Origin: JBFXDW01 sp050180745
Lineage (GTDB): Bacteria > Pseudomonadota > Alphaproteobacteria > UBA9219
Assembly (NCBI GenBank): GCA_050180745.1
Contig: JBFXDW010000042.1
Location: forward strand, 1-15,872
Direction: 5' to 3'
Length of the DNA stretch: 15,872 nt
Shown: positions 6,910 through 14,318 of the stretch, one piece after another
How the letters are laid out: each line of letters opens with the position of its first letter
How positions within the stretch are numbered: the first letter of the stretch is position 1
Position numbers and translations under genes: made by a program
Notes under the pieces: model-generated
Databases searched by the model: none
Told to the model about the DNA's origin: nothing
What the model saw: only the letters and a program-made list of their open reading frames with translations

Positions 6910-8730
6910 TCATTGGTTCTTTATTTCCTCTAGCTCTAGCCAGCGGGCGACTTTGTTGTCCAGTTCCTCGCGTGCGGTGGCAAGGCGGATAGAAAGTGAG
7001 GAAAAAGTCGTCTGATCTCTTTCATAAAGAGAGACATCAGACAGGCGCGACTCAATCAGCTTAATCTCATCTTCTACTCTTGTGACTTCAGCAGGTAGAT
7101 GGTCGAGCTCATACTGCAGTTTATAAGAGAGAGATTTATCTTTTTTGGCGCGAGGCTTTTGTTCGGGGTCGTTTTTCTTTGGAGATGTTTGTAAGGGTGC
7201 CTCTTCTGCTGCTGCTTTGCGGGCGCGTAAGTAATCCTGATAGCCGCCGATAACACCCAAAATTTCTCCGTTTCCTTCGAAGGCCAGAATCCGGCTGACG
7301 GTTTGATCTAAGAAATCGCGGTCATGGCTGACGATAATAAGAGTTCCTTGATAGGCCGCCAGAATATCTTCGAGCCTGTCGAGCGTTTCCATATCAAGAT
7401 CGTTTGTTGGTTCGTCAAGAATAAGAAAATCTCCTGGGTTCGCTAGAATGCGCGCCAGCAGGAGCCGGTTTTTTTGGCCGCCGGAAAGAGTCGAAACGGG
7501 GTCTTTGACCCGTTTGGGGTCAAAGAGAAAATCTTTTAAATAGCCGCATACATGCCGCATTTTGCCGCGCACATTGATATAGTCGCTTCCGCTTGGGATT
7601 AAATTCTGTTGTATGGATAGTTTCGGCTTAAGCGCCTCTCTGTTTTGATCAAAGATAGAAAGGGATATGTTTTTAGCCCGTTTAATTGTGCCTTCGTCTT
7701 GTTTGATTTCACCAGTTAAGAGTTTAAGGAAGGTCGTTTTGCCTGCGCCGTTTTTACCTAGGATGCCAATGCGATCGCCCCTTCGGATGCGTAAGGAGAA
7801 TTTGTCCATAATGACTTTGTCATCAAAAGATTTTGAGACATGATAAAATTCGGCGATATTGCGCGCAGAGGCTTCCTCGCCTTTCGTCTCGGGAAGGTCG
7901 ATTTTTGCCAGCATCTTAGAGAGCGCGTTCTTGTCTGCGCGAAGGCGATCCCTTTCCTCTTTCATCTTTTTTAATCGCCCGACATTGCGCTTGCCTCTGG
8001 CTTTGATGCCGCGGCTGGCGTAAGCGACTTCCATGTCGAGCATTTTTTGGCGGTTGTGAAGGGTCCGCTCTTCTTGCTCCAGAAGGTTAACAGACCATTC
8101 CTCAAAATATTTAAAGCCCTTGGGGCAGATTCGTAAACTACCGCGATCAAGCCAGAAGACTTTGTCAGAGATAGCGGATAAAAACGCACGATCATGGCTG
8201 ACGCATAAAAGGGCGCCTCTATATTGGGCCAAATAACCTTCGAGCCATTCGATCACATCAAGATCAAGATGGTTCGTGGGTTCGTCCAAAAGCAGGATAT
8301 CGGGCTCTTCCACGAGTGCGCGGGCGAGAGATACGCGCCGCTTTTGACCTCCTGATAACGTCTCCATATTATCATGGATATTAAGTTGCAAGGGTTCGAC
8401 GATGCGCTCAATTTTATATTGGTGTGTTTCTTGTTGGCTCTCTTTAGATAATTCCTGAAAGACAAAATCATAGACCGTTTGGCCTTCTTTAATGTCAATG
8501 TCCTGTTGCAGGTAGCCGATCCTTAGTCCTTGGAGCTGCCAACGCTCGCCCTCATCAAGGTCCCTTTTGCCGGTGATCATATTCATCAGCGTTGTTTTAC
8601 CGGCCCCATTTTGGCCAATCAGGCAGATTTTATCACCCCCTTGTATGTTGAAAGACAGGTTCTGGAAAAGAGGCCTTTCCCCATATGTAATTGAGGCTTC
8701 TTGAATGGATAAAAGGAGTGTTTTGGCCAT
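6910..8730 (-). CDS. uup: ABC-F family ATPase, Uup type
   Basis: The 606-residue product has two ABC nucleotide-binding domains in one chain and no membrane segment, which defines the ABC-F class of ribosome-associated ATPases. Domain 1 has Walker A GQNGAGKTT (39-47), signature LSGGQ (125-129), Walker B ILLLDE (145-150) and the switch His in SHD (178-180). Domain 2 has GKNGAGKTT (325-333), LSGGQ (415-419), LILDE (436-440) and SHD (468-470). A charged linker (about 215-285) joins them. A Lys-rich stretch (about 510-545) leads into a C-terminal coiled coil (about 545-606), the feature that points to Uup rather than EttA or YheS. Known Uup proteins act on ribosomes and affect transposon excision in E. 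coli. The ATG at 8730 has only a weak upstream purine tract. A palindromic element begins 20 bp upstream. Confidence 0.92.
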   Translation of the reverse strand: MAKTLLLSIQEASITYGERPLFQNLSFNIQGGDKICLIGQNGAGKTTLMNMITGKRDLDEGERWQLQGLRIGYLQQDIDIKEGQTVYDFVFQELSKESQQETHQYKIERIVEPLQLNIHDNMETLSGGQKRRVSLARALVEEPDILLLDEPTNHLDLDVIEWLEGYLAQYRGALLCVSHDRAFLSAISDKVFWLDRGSLRICPKGFKYFEEWSVNLLEQEERTLHNRQKMLDMEVAYASRGIKARGKRNVGRLKKMKEERDRLRADKNALSKMLAKIDLPETKGEEASARNIAEFYHVSKSFDDKVIMDKFSLRIRRGDRIGILGKNGAGKTTFLKLLTGEIKQDEGTIKRAKNISLSIFDQNREALKPKLSIQQNLIPSGSDYINVRGKMRHVCGYLKDFLFDPKRVKDPVSTLSGGQKNRLLLARILANPGDFLILDEPTNDLDMETLDRLEDILAAYQGTLIIVSHDRDFLDQTVSRILAFEGNGEILGVIGGYQDYLRARKAAAEEAPLQTSPKKNDPEQKPRAKKDKSLSYKLQYELDHLPAEVTRVEDEIKLIESRLSDVSLYERDQTTFSSLSIRLATAREELDNKVARWLELEEIKNQ

Positions 8731-8750
8731 AAAATCAATACTTTCTTATG

Positions 8751-8896
8751 AGAGCCTGTTCATAATCTAGATTCCGGCGTTGGCTTTTTGCCCGTTTTCT
8801 GCGGTTCGCTGCGCACGTACCCTAATGTACGCTTACGCTGCGATTCTCGAAAACGAACAAAAATCCTTAGCCGGAACAAGATTCTGAGCAGGCTCT
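8751..8896. repeat. 146-bp imperfect palindromic element, copy 1
   Basis: The two halves are inverted copies: the left arm begins AGAGCCTGTTCATAATCTAG and the complement of the right end reads AGAGCCTGCTCAGAATCTTG. Pairing continues inward through CCGGC, TTTTTG, CGTTTTC and CGCAGCG/CGCTGCG to an apex at CGTAC-CCTAAT-GTACG. The whole could form one very long hairpin. It has no coding potential and ends in no obvious target-site duplication. Copy 2 (15156-15304) differs at about ten positions plus three extra bases at the apex. It fills most of the gap between divergent uup and the gene at 9002. The layout is that of a MITE-like or REP/BIME-like element; the family is not one I can name. Confidence 0.9.
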
Positions 8897-8938
8897 TTGA
8901 AATTTTATAGTTTTCAGCCTTCTACACCAAAACTTGTG

Positions 8939-8957
8939 TTGATTAAACATTAATCAA
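8939..8957. promoter_or_regulatory. Perfect inverted repeat, candidate operator
   Basis: TTGATTAAACATTAATCAA is a perfect 8-bp inverted repeat around a three-base centre, 45 bp before the start codon of the gene at 9002. It lies outside the palindromic element. The size and symmetry suit a dimeric helix-turn-helix regulator. It could also be chance in AT-rich DNA. Confidence 0.4.
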
Positions 8958-9001
8958 TTACCTGTAGGATGTCAGGTTAACGGCTTATTTTTACGAGATA
9001 T

Positions 9002-10126
9002 ATGATGACGAATGCCTATCTCAAACCGATGCTTGATCCGGGGTCTCCTCGTGTTTTCAATTGCTGTGTTATGACGCAAAAGCTTTTGAAAAAAGATCCG
9101 GGAACGCAACTTTTCTTCAAAAACCGTCAACTTAATAATATTTTGTTGATCAAGGATACAATTCCCGAGAATGAGCGCGTGGCCTGTATGCCTTCAGTGG
9201 GTACGAAACTCTATATTCCTTTCAACGAAGCCGATTTTTATGAAGGAGGGCGGACCCTTTTCCTTCATGATAAGGGCATAAAAAACACGATGTTAGCGCA
9301 TTATGGAGAAAGCGCACTGGATAGTGTACTCCTTGAAGAAGATTTCAAGATGATGCGTATACTAGGAGGTCTGCCTTCTTTGGACCCGTTCCTGATGAAG
9401 GACGTTTTTCGTCGTGAGAACATTAAAGTGAATGAGGTTTATTTTGAGGTTAGCGAAGAGGCGTGGCGAGAAATTGAATTGTTCATGCTTCAGCGTTTTG
9501 AGCCTCTGGTTCGTGCGGCTTTTCCGGATGCGGAAGGTACGGATGAGAAAGCGCGCACCCTCATTGATAAGATGTGGGAGGGGCGTGATCTTGAGGCGTT
9601 GAAGCCGCTGATCATGGGCTTTCGGTTACCTCAGGAAAAGGCGCTGGATATTTTCGCCTCGTGGCGTGGTATCGTTTACTATTCCTATCAATATTACAAC
9701 AGCCAGTCGAAATTTGTTTCTCTTATCCAGTGGCTTACGGAAGTTGATCATCCTTATACGGGTGTGCCGTCGGCGGAGAATAAGGCGCTACAGACGAGTT
9801 TAAAAAATATTCGGGATCATTTGCGGCAGGAGTGGCAAACGATCGAGCGGTTAGTGCGTGAATATGAAAACAGCTATGACAAGATGTTCAAAGAGAAATC
9901 GAGTTCGACTGAATTTTTGAGCTTTCTTAAGAATAGTAGTGAAACTTACTGGACTTTGGGGAACAGTCTTGGCAAAACCAATCACGCGATTTATTGCTGG
10001 GATACAATGACTTCTCGTTTTGAGAACAGGGCGTTGCCGTGGGATCGTTTGCAAGGCGTTGTAGGCGTTTTAGAATCGGTTTTCAAAAAAGAGAATAATG
10101 CAGCAAAAGCTTCCGCGTGGACGTAG
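9002..10126 (+). CDS. Hypothetical protein, 374 residues
   Basis: I do not recognise this protein. It has no signal peptide or membrane segment and should be cytosolic. The N-terminal 110 residues look mixed alpha/beta (a strand-like NNILLIKDTIP, then TKLYIPFNEADF and GGRTLFLHDKGI). The rest is largely helical and rich in Trp, Tyr and Phe, for example SWRGIVYYSYQYYN near 220-233 and a long charged helix at about 265-300 (NIRDHLRQEWQTIERLVREY). No nucleotide-binding or metal-binding motif is obvious. Two ATGs in tandem (9002 and 9005) may both serve as start, and only GAGA precedes them. It lies 290 bp before the pilus operon on the same strand, and its own promoter region carries a perfect inverted repeat. 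A link with the pilus is possible but unsupported. Confidence 0.8.
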   Translation: MMTNAYLKPMLDPGSPRVFNCCVMTQKLLKKDPGTQLFFKNRQLNNILLIKDTIPENERVACMPSVGTKLYIPFNEADFYEGGRTLFLHDKGIKNTMLAHYGESALDSVLLEEDFKMMRILGGLPSLDPFLMKDVFRRENIKVNEVYFEVSEEAWREIELFMLQRFEPLVRAAFPDAEGTDEKARTLIDKMWEGRDLEALKPLIMGFRLPQEKALDIFASWRGIVYYSYQYYNSQSKFVSLIQWLTEVDHPYTGVPSAENKALQTSLKNIRDHLRQEWQTIERLVREYENSYDKMFKEKSSSTEFLSFLKNSSETYWTLGNSLGKTNHAIYCWDTMTSRFENRALPWDRLQGVVGVLESVFKKENNAAKASAWT

Positions 10127-10222
10127 ATTTGCGTCATCATTCAAGCTTCTTTAGATAATTATTCCATATGCATCATCTTTTCTGATTGCGGATAGGCTAT
10201 TTATACGGGGTTGGCCATAACA

Positions 10223-10280
10223 TTAAGCTGACGCTGTGATCCCTGCAAACAAGCAAGAATTCTTAGCCGGAACAAGATTT
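10223..10280. repeat. Degenerate or half copy of the palindromic element
   Basis: AAGCTGACGCTGTGAT, then TCTTAGCCGGAACAAGATTT, follow the right arm of the 146-bp element in order, with the stretch CTTAGCCGGAACAAGATT identical in all three copies. Upstream, GGGGTTGGCC (about 10207-10216) may be a remnant of the left arm, which would make this an internally deleted copy. It lies between the gene at 9002-10126 and the pilus operon. Confidence 0.65.
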
Positions 10281-10281
10281 C

Positions 10282-10300
10282 CAACAGTTTCTAACTGTTG
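10282..10300. other. Short perfect hairpin
   Basis: CAACAGTT and AACTGTTG pair perfectly across a three-base TCT loop. No T run follows, so it is not a classic terminator. It abuts the degenerate repeat copy and may be part of the decayed element or a weak 3' structure of the transcript from 9002. Confidence 0.4.
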
Positions 10301-10348
10301 CTGAAAATACACACATTCTTTGTCAGCAAGAGTTTGGGAAAAACGTTC

Positions 10349-10377
10349 TTGTAGGGAAGAGTCGCCTCTACTAAGAT
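10349..10377 (+). promoter_or_regulatory. Candidate sigma-70-type promoter of the pilus operon
   Basis: TTGTAG (10349-10354) and TAAGAT (10372-10377) are spaced by exactly 17 bp and lie 40 bp before the first pilus gene. Each hexamer keeps four of six consensus bases. The predicted transcription start, near 10384, falls inside the adjacent palindrome at 10380-10394. Confidence 0.35.
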
Positions 10378-10379
10378 TT

Positions 10380-10394
10380 AAAACGATTCGTTTT
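10380..10394. promoter_or_regulatory. Palindrome over the predicted transcription start, candidate operator
   Basis: AAAACGATTCGTTTT is a perfect 7-bp inverted repeat around one T. It sits just downstream of the candidate -10 box and ten bases before the AGAAGG ribosome binding site at 10404-10409, a place where a bound repressor would block the pilus operon. As RNA the loop would be too tight to be stable, so a DNA site is the better reading. Confidence 0.4.
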
Positions 10395-10416
10395 GGCTTA
10401 GATAGAAGGCATTAAA

Positions 10417-11457
10417 ATGCAAGGTAAGCCCCTTATGTCTTTGGCGCGGTCTTGTGGCGCTGTTTCTTTTGTTGTGTTGATGGCGGTCGGAGCACCAGCT
10501 GAGGCGGCGTTCCAGTGGGTGCCGACAGATGGTGCTGCACCTGCTGTTATTCAAGGGCGTGTGACCGCGGCATCTCCTCCGCCTGTGGTTGTCCAGTCTT
10601 CTTCTCCGTTCTCTTCTTATCCATTAGATCCTACTGTGATCGAAGCGGCGAAGGGGCAGGCGGCATCAAATGATGATTTGGTTTTGGGCTTTGCTGATAG
10701 TGTGCCGCTTCCTGTGGCGTTACAGCAGATTGTTCCTAAAGATACACGTGTTTCTATAGCGTCCGATGTGCCTCGGAATAAGTTGGTTTCGTGGCAAGGT
10801 GGTGATACGTGGCGACGCGTACTACAAGACATGCTCGTTAACGCTGGATTGGAAATGCAGGAAAGCGCTGGCGTTGTTCATGTCGCGGCAATAGCGAATA
10901 GTCAGACGTCCCTTTCTTTCCTTAAAGAGCCTTACCCCGTTCCGGTGGAGGGAACTATTCCTCTGTCAGGTGGTGTAGAAAAAGCTGCTGATGTGCAAAT
11001 GGCTGCGCCGCGCGTTGATGTTTCGGCTGGTCCGATCAGTTTAACGTCCTCTTCAGAGAGTGGGTTGTCTTCCAGAGTTGATTCGGCGCGTCGTTCTCAG
11101 ATGGAGGGTGTCTCTGAAGTCAACACGATTATGCCAAGTATGGCACCTGTTGCATTGACCTCTCCGGTTGGAGGTGTGGTTGCTAATGAATGGGTGGCCC
11201 AAAAGGGGCGGATGCTTCGTGAGGTTTTGGAGACTTGGGCAGAGCAGGCTAATGTAGATCTGAGCTGGCAGGCTGAATATGATTACCCAATTCAAGCAAC
11301 GCTTGTTTCGTTTGGTTCTTTCGAGAAGGCCGTGCGGCAGCTCTTGGTCGGATTCCAGGGTGCGGAGCCTCAGCCATATGGCAATCTGTATCGTAATGAG
11401 AAGATTGGGCAGATGGTTCTGGTTGTGCGGGTTCGTGGTAACAAAAGCGTATTTTAA
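10417..11457 (+). CDS. TcpQ-domain type IVb pilus protein (PilL-like)
   Basis: The 346-residue product starts with a signal peptide (hydrophobic core VSFVVLMAVG, cleavage likely after PAEA at residue 30), so it acts in the periplasm. The C-terminal region, about 258-340, matches the toxin-coregulated-pilus Q (TcpQ) domain: WVAQKGRMLREVLETWAEQA, then SFEKAVRQLLVGF and a closing strand MVLVVRV. TcpQ-type proteins help the secretin assemble in the outer membrane. A second stretch at about 88-157 (LQQIVPKDTRVSIA, then GDTWRRVLQDMLVNAGL and VVHVAA) has the same pattern, suggesting a duplicated domain. A low-complexity Ser/Val/Pro linker lies between. AGAAGG at 10404-10409 supports the ATG at 10417, and an in-frame ATG at 10435 is also possible. 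It is the first gene of the pilus operon, 15 bp before the secretin gene. Confidence 0.85.
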   Translation: MQGKPLMSLARSCGAVSFVVLMAVGAPAEAAFQWVPTDGAAPAVIQGRVTAASPPPVVVQSSSPFSSYPLDPTVIEAAKGQAASNDDLVLGFADSVPLPVALQQIVPKDTRVSIASDVPRNKLVSWQGGDTWRRVLQDMLVNAGLEMQESAGVVHVAAIANSQTSLSFLKEPYPVPVEGTIPLSGGVEKAADVQMAAPRVDVSAGPISLTSSSESGLSSRVDSARRSQMEGVSEVNTIMPSMAPVALTSPVGGVVANEWVAQKGRMLREVLETWAEQANVDLSWQAEYDYPIQATLVSFGSFEKAVRQLLVGFQGAEPQPYGNLYRNEKIGQMVLVVRVRGNKSVF

Positions 11458-11472
11458 AAGGCAGGAAAGCTC

Positions 11473-13065
11473 ATGATGTATAAGCACTTAGTCCTCTTTG
11501 TGATGCTGGCTGTCTCGTTGGCGGGATGTCACAACGAAAAAAACCGTAACATATTGGATCAACGGACTGATCAGGCTATTCGTATGGGGGAAGTTGCACA
11601 GGCTCCTGGTCCTGCGAAAAGCTATGATCCTTTGGTTGTTTTGGATGAGGTCTGGGCTGGTAATAGTGCGGTTAAGTTGCATACAGGATTGCCGTTACCT
11701 CGTCGTGTAGAGGGGCCTCGGGGTGTGACCTTGGTTTCTGCTGATGATATGACAATTAATGAGCTGGCAGCTGCATTAAGTGGGCAAACAGGCGTTCCTG
11801 TGCGTGTTGATGATTTTTCTCTGAGCAATCGCGGTTCTTCTTCGCAGAAGAAGGGGGCTGGTGGTGACAAGATGATGGTGGCCTATGAGGGTCCCATGTC
11901 GGGACTGTTGACACGGATTGCTGGAAACTTTGGTTTGATATGGCATTACAATGGGACGTCTGTTGAGTTGTCCCGTTATATTACGCGTGTCTTTACCGTT
12001 CAGGCATTGCCTGGTGAGCTGTCTATTAAGGATGGCGTGGGGGATGTTAAAGATAGTGGCTCTTCGTCCTCTTCGGCTTCGGCAGGTGGTAGCTATAGTG
12101 CTTCTTCTAGCAGTTCTCTCAAGCAATCTTCTGAAATGGAAGTTGAGATGAAGGTCTGGGATGAATTAGCTGCGACTGTGCGGGCAATCATAGGGTCGGA
12201 TGGTAAGGCTGTTATTTCTCCGTCAAGTGGTACTGTGACCGTAACAGCAACGCCATCTGTGATGGAAACTGTAGCGGCCTTCATTAAGGAAGAGAATGAG
12301 CGTTTGTCTCATCAGATTGCGATCAATGTTGAAATCTATTCGGTGACTATAGAAGACACAGATAATGTTGATGTTTCTCTTTCGACAGCATTTTCGCGGT
12401 TGGGCGATCTGAAGTTTAATGTTGAGAGCGCAACCGGTACGGCTTCTGAAGCTGTTCAAGGAACGATGGGGACAATGTCTTTAGCGATCCTGAATGGAGG
12501 AGCAGAGCGGGTCAGTTCGGTCTTTAAGGCTCTATCTTATGTTGGGGATACGACACGCGTTGCGCAGTTCCCTCTGACGACATTAAATAACCGGCCTGTG
12601 GCACGACGGATTGGTCGTGATCGGACGTATGTTGCTTCGATTTCAAATGATACTTCTACTGAGAGTAGCTATAGCTCAAGTACTGTGGAGCCTGGAACTG
12701 TTCGTGAAGGTTTCTCGTTGCAGTTGACGCCGCGTCTTCTGGAAGATGGTCGTATCATGATGCAATATTCTTTGTCTTTGACAGATATTGTGGATATTTC
12801 AACCTTTGATACAGGGTCAGCTGGTACGATTGAACTACCGGAAACTTCTAGTCGTGTGTTTGTTCAACAAACCATGTTGCGTAGCGGATCAACGCTTGTA
12901 ATCGGTGGGTATGACGATGAGAAGACCACGCAATCGTCTCAAGGGGTTGGGAGTCCGTATAACTACTTCCTAGGGGGTGGTTCGACAAATAGCAAGTCTC
13001 GTTCAATGCTCTTTATTGCGATCACGCCTCAGGTTCTTGATGTCCTGCCGACGGAGCAGCTCTAA
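11473..13065 (+). CDS. pilN: PilN-family type IVb pilus secretin lipoprotein
   Basis: The 530-residue product is an outer-membrane secretin, the ring through which the pilus leaves the cell. A lipoprotein signal peptide ends in the lipobox LAGC with Cys at residue 19, so it is lipid-anchored as known for R64 PilN. Residues about 85-175 form an N-terminal secretin-type domain, with a Ser-rich, glycine-containing stretch at 195-220. An N1-like domain follows (about 222-285: KVWDELAATVRAIIG, VTVTATPSVMETVAAFI). The secretin core fills the rest, with SLQLTPRLLEDGRI near 415-428, ELPETSSRVFVQQTMLRSG near 454-472 and the final MLFIAITPQVL near 512-522. Two ATGs in tandem (11473, 11476) follow AGGAAAG. 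The stop TAA shares a base with the pilO start (TAATG), which implies translational coupling. Confidence 0.93.
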   Translation: MMYKHLVLFVMLAVSLAGCHNEKNRNILDQRTDQAIRMGEVAQAPGPAKSYDPLVVLDEVWAGNSAVKLHTGLPLPRRVEGPRGVTLVSADDMTINELAAALSGQTGVPVRVDDFSLSNRGSSSQKKGAGGDKMMVAYEGPMSGLLTRIAGNFGLIWHYNGTSVELSRYITRVFTVQALPGELSIKDGVGDVKDSGSSSSSASAGGSYSASSSSSLKQSSEMEVEMKVWDELAATVRAIIGSDGKAVISPSSGTVTVTATPSVMETVAAFIKEENERLSHQIAINVEIYSVTIEDTDNVDVSLSTAFSRLGDLKFNVESATGTASEAVQGTMGTMSLAILNGGAERVSSVFKALSYVGDTTRVAQFPLTTLNNRPVARRIGRDRTYVASISNDTSTESSYSSSTVEPGTVREGFSLQLTPRLLEDGRIMMQYSLSLTDIVDISTFDTGSAGTIELPETSSRVFVQQTMLRSGSTLVIGGYDDEKTTQSSQGVGSPYNYFLGGGSTNSKSRSMLFIAITPQVLDVLPTEQL

Positions 13066-14318
13066 TGTCAACAGGTGTTATTTCGGTCGGCCGCAGGAAA
13101 TATGCGGTTGGGCTTTACTGGGAAAACTCGCCAAGTGGACATGTGGCACAGGCGGCTAAGGAGGCTGCTGCGCAGTCGACGACACCGGTTGAGTTTTTCG
13201 TAACACGGCCTGGTAATGAGCAGGGACGCGTGCCTCAGTTTGGCTTAGGTGCTTCTTATTCAGGTTTTCGCTCGGGCATGCCTTCTCTGGCAGGGTGTTT
13301 GGCCTTGCAACAACCGGGGTCTTGGATAGGGGCCTTTTCTTGTGATGAGGGTTATGCTGTCATCATTGTTCGTGATGATCTGATTGTGCCTGATGGTGAT
13401 TTGTTTTTCGAGACTGAAGATGAGGCCCGAGATCGTTTTCTAGCTGAGGTTGCAATCGGGGGATTTCAACGTATTTTTGCGCCTGAGTTGTGGGCTCTTC
13501 CTGATACAGACTCCCTGCCATTAACGCTGGTTCTTGATGATAATGCGAGTGTTCGCTTGCGTGCGGTTGCCTTGTCTGGGCGCGCGAAGTTGGGTTTATT
13601 TGTTGGGAGTTTGCTTCTTATCGTTGCTGTAGGTGTTGGTTTTTATACGCAGGCAGAAAATGAGCGGAAAGAGGTTGAGCTTCGGTCTCGTATGGCTGCG
13701 ATTGAATCCGCGCGGCGTGCGGCTCAGAATATGGTTCCTGGGATGAATAAGCCTGTTTATCCACCACCAGAGAGACGATGGGAGAAAATCCCTAAGCCTA
13801 TGGATGTTGTGGATGCTTGTCTGAAAGCGATGGACGATGTGCCTGCGGTTTTATCAGGGTGGCGTTTGTCCGGTGTTCGTTGTGATGACAATGCATTAAG
13901 TGTGAGTTGGTCACGTAGCAGCGGGTTTGCTTCTACGCCTCTGGGGGCGAGTGTTGTTGATAATGCTGATGTTGCTACGCGTGTGATCACATGGGAAAAG
14001 TTGCCACCGCGTGGTGAAGAGTTTTTGTTGGATCAGACTGAGGTTACGCAGCGTTATCTGACACAGAATTGGCCGGGGACAATTAAAAGCGCACCGAATG
14101 ATCCTCCTCCGCCTCCGCCTGCTAACTTTCATGGTGAATGGGATCCTCCGGCGCCGCCGTGGGTTAAGCGTTCCTTTACGCTTAACGTGCCAGTATTGCC
14201 TTGGATCATACCAACCATGTTGGGGAATTTCCCGGGTGTTGTGATTAAAAGTATGACGCGGAGCTCTGTGGAAACAGGCTGGACTATTGAGGGAGAAATT
14301 TATGAAAATCGCCGCTAA
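13065..14318 (+). CDS. pilO: Type IVb pilus inner-membrane protein PilO2
   Basis: The 417-residue product is a bitopic inner-membrane protein of the R64 PilO (PilO2) family, part of the alignment complex under the secretin. An N-terminal cytosolic domain of about 170 residues comes first: it opens with the motif-like VISVGRRKYAVGLYWE and contains GFQRIFAPELWALP. One transmembrane helix follows at about 175-195 (KLGLFVGSLLLIVAVGVGFY), then a coiled-coil-like charged stretch and a periplasmic C-terminal domain. The periplasmic part has an unusual proline-rich section near residues 345-367 with six consecutive prolines. It starts within the pilN stop (TAATG) and overlaps pilP by 17 bp, so the three genes are tightly coupled. 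Mixed membership with type II secretion GspL-like proteins is possible on structure, but context favours PilO2. Confidence 0.88.
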   Translation: MSTGVISVGRRKYAVGLYWENSPSGHVAQAAKEAAAQSTTPVEFFVTRPGNEQGRVPQFGLGASYSGFRSGMPSLAGCLALQQPGSWIGAFSCDEGYAVIIVRDDLIVPDGDLFFETEDEARDRFLAEVAIGGFQRIFAPELWALPDTDSLPLTLVLDDNASVRLRAVALSGRAKLGLFVGSLLLIVAVGVGFYTQAENERKEVELRSRMAAIESARRAAQNMVPGMNKPVYPPPERRWEKIPKPMDVVDACLKAMDDVPAVLSGWRLSGVRCDDNALSVSWSRSSGFASTPLGASVVDNADVATRVITWEKLPPRGEEFLLDQTEVTQRYLTQNWPGTIKSAPNDPPPPPPANFHGEWDPPAPPWVKRSFTLNVPVLPWIIPTMLGNFPGVVIKSMTRSSVETGWTIEGEIYENRR

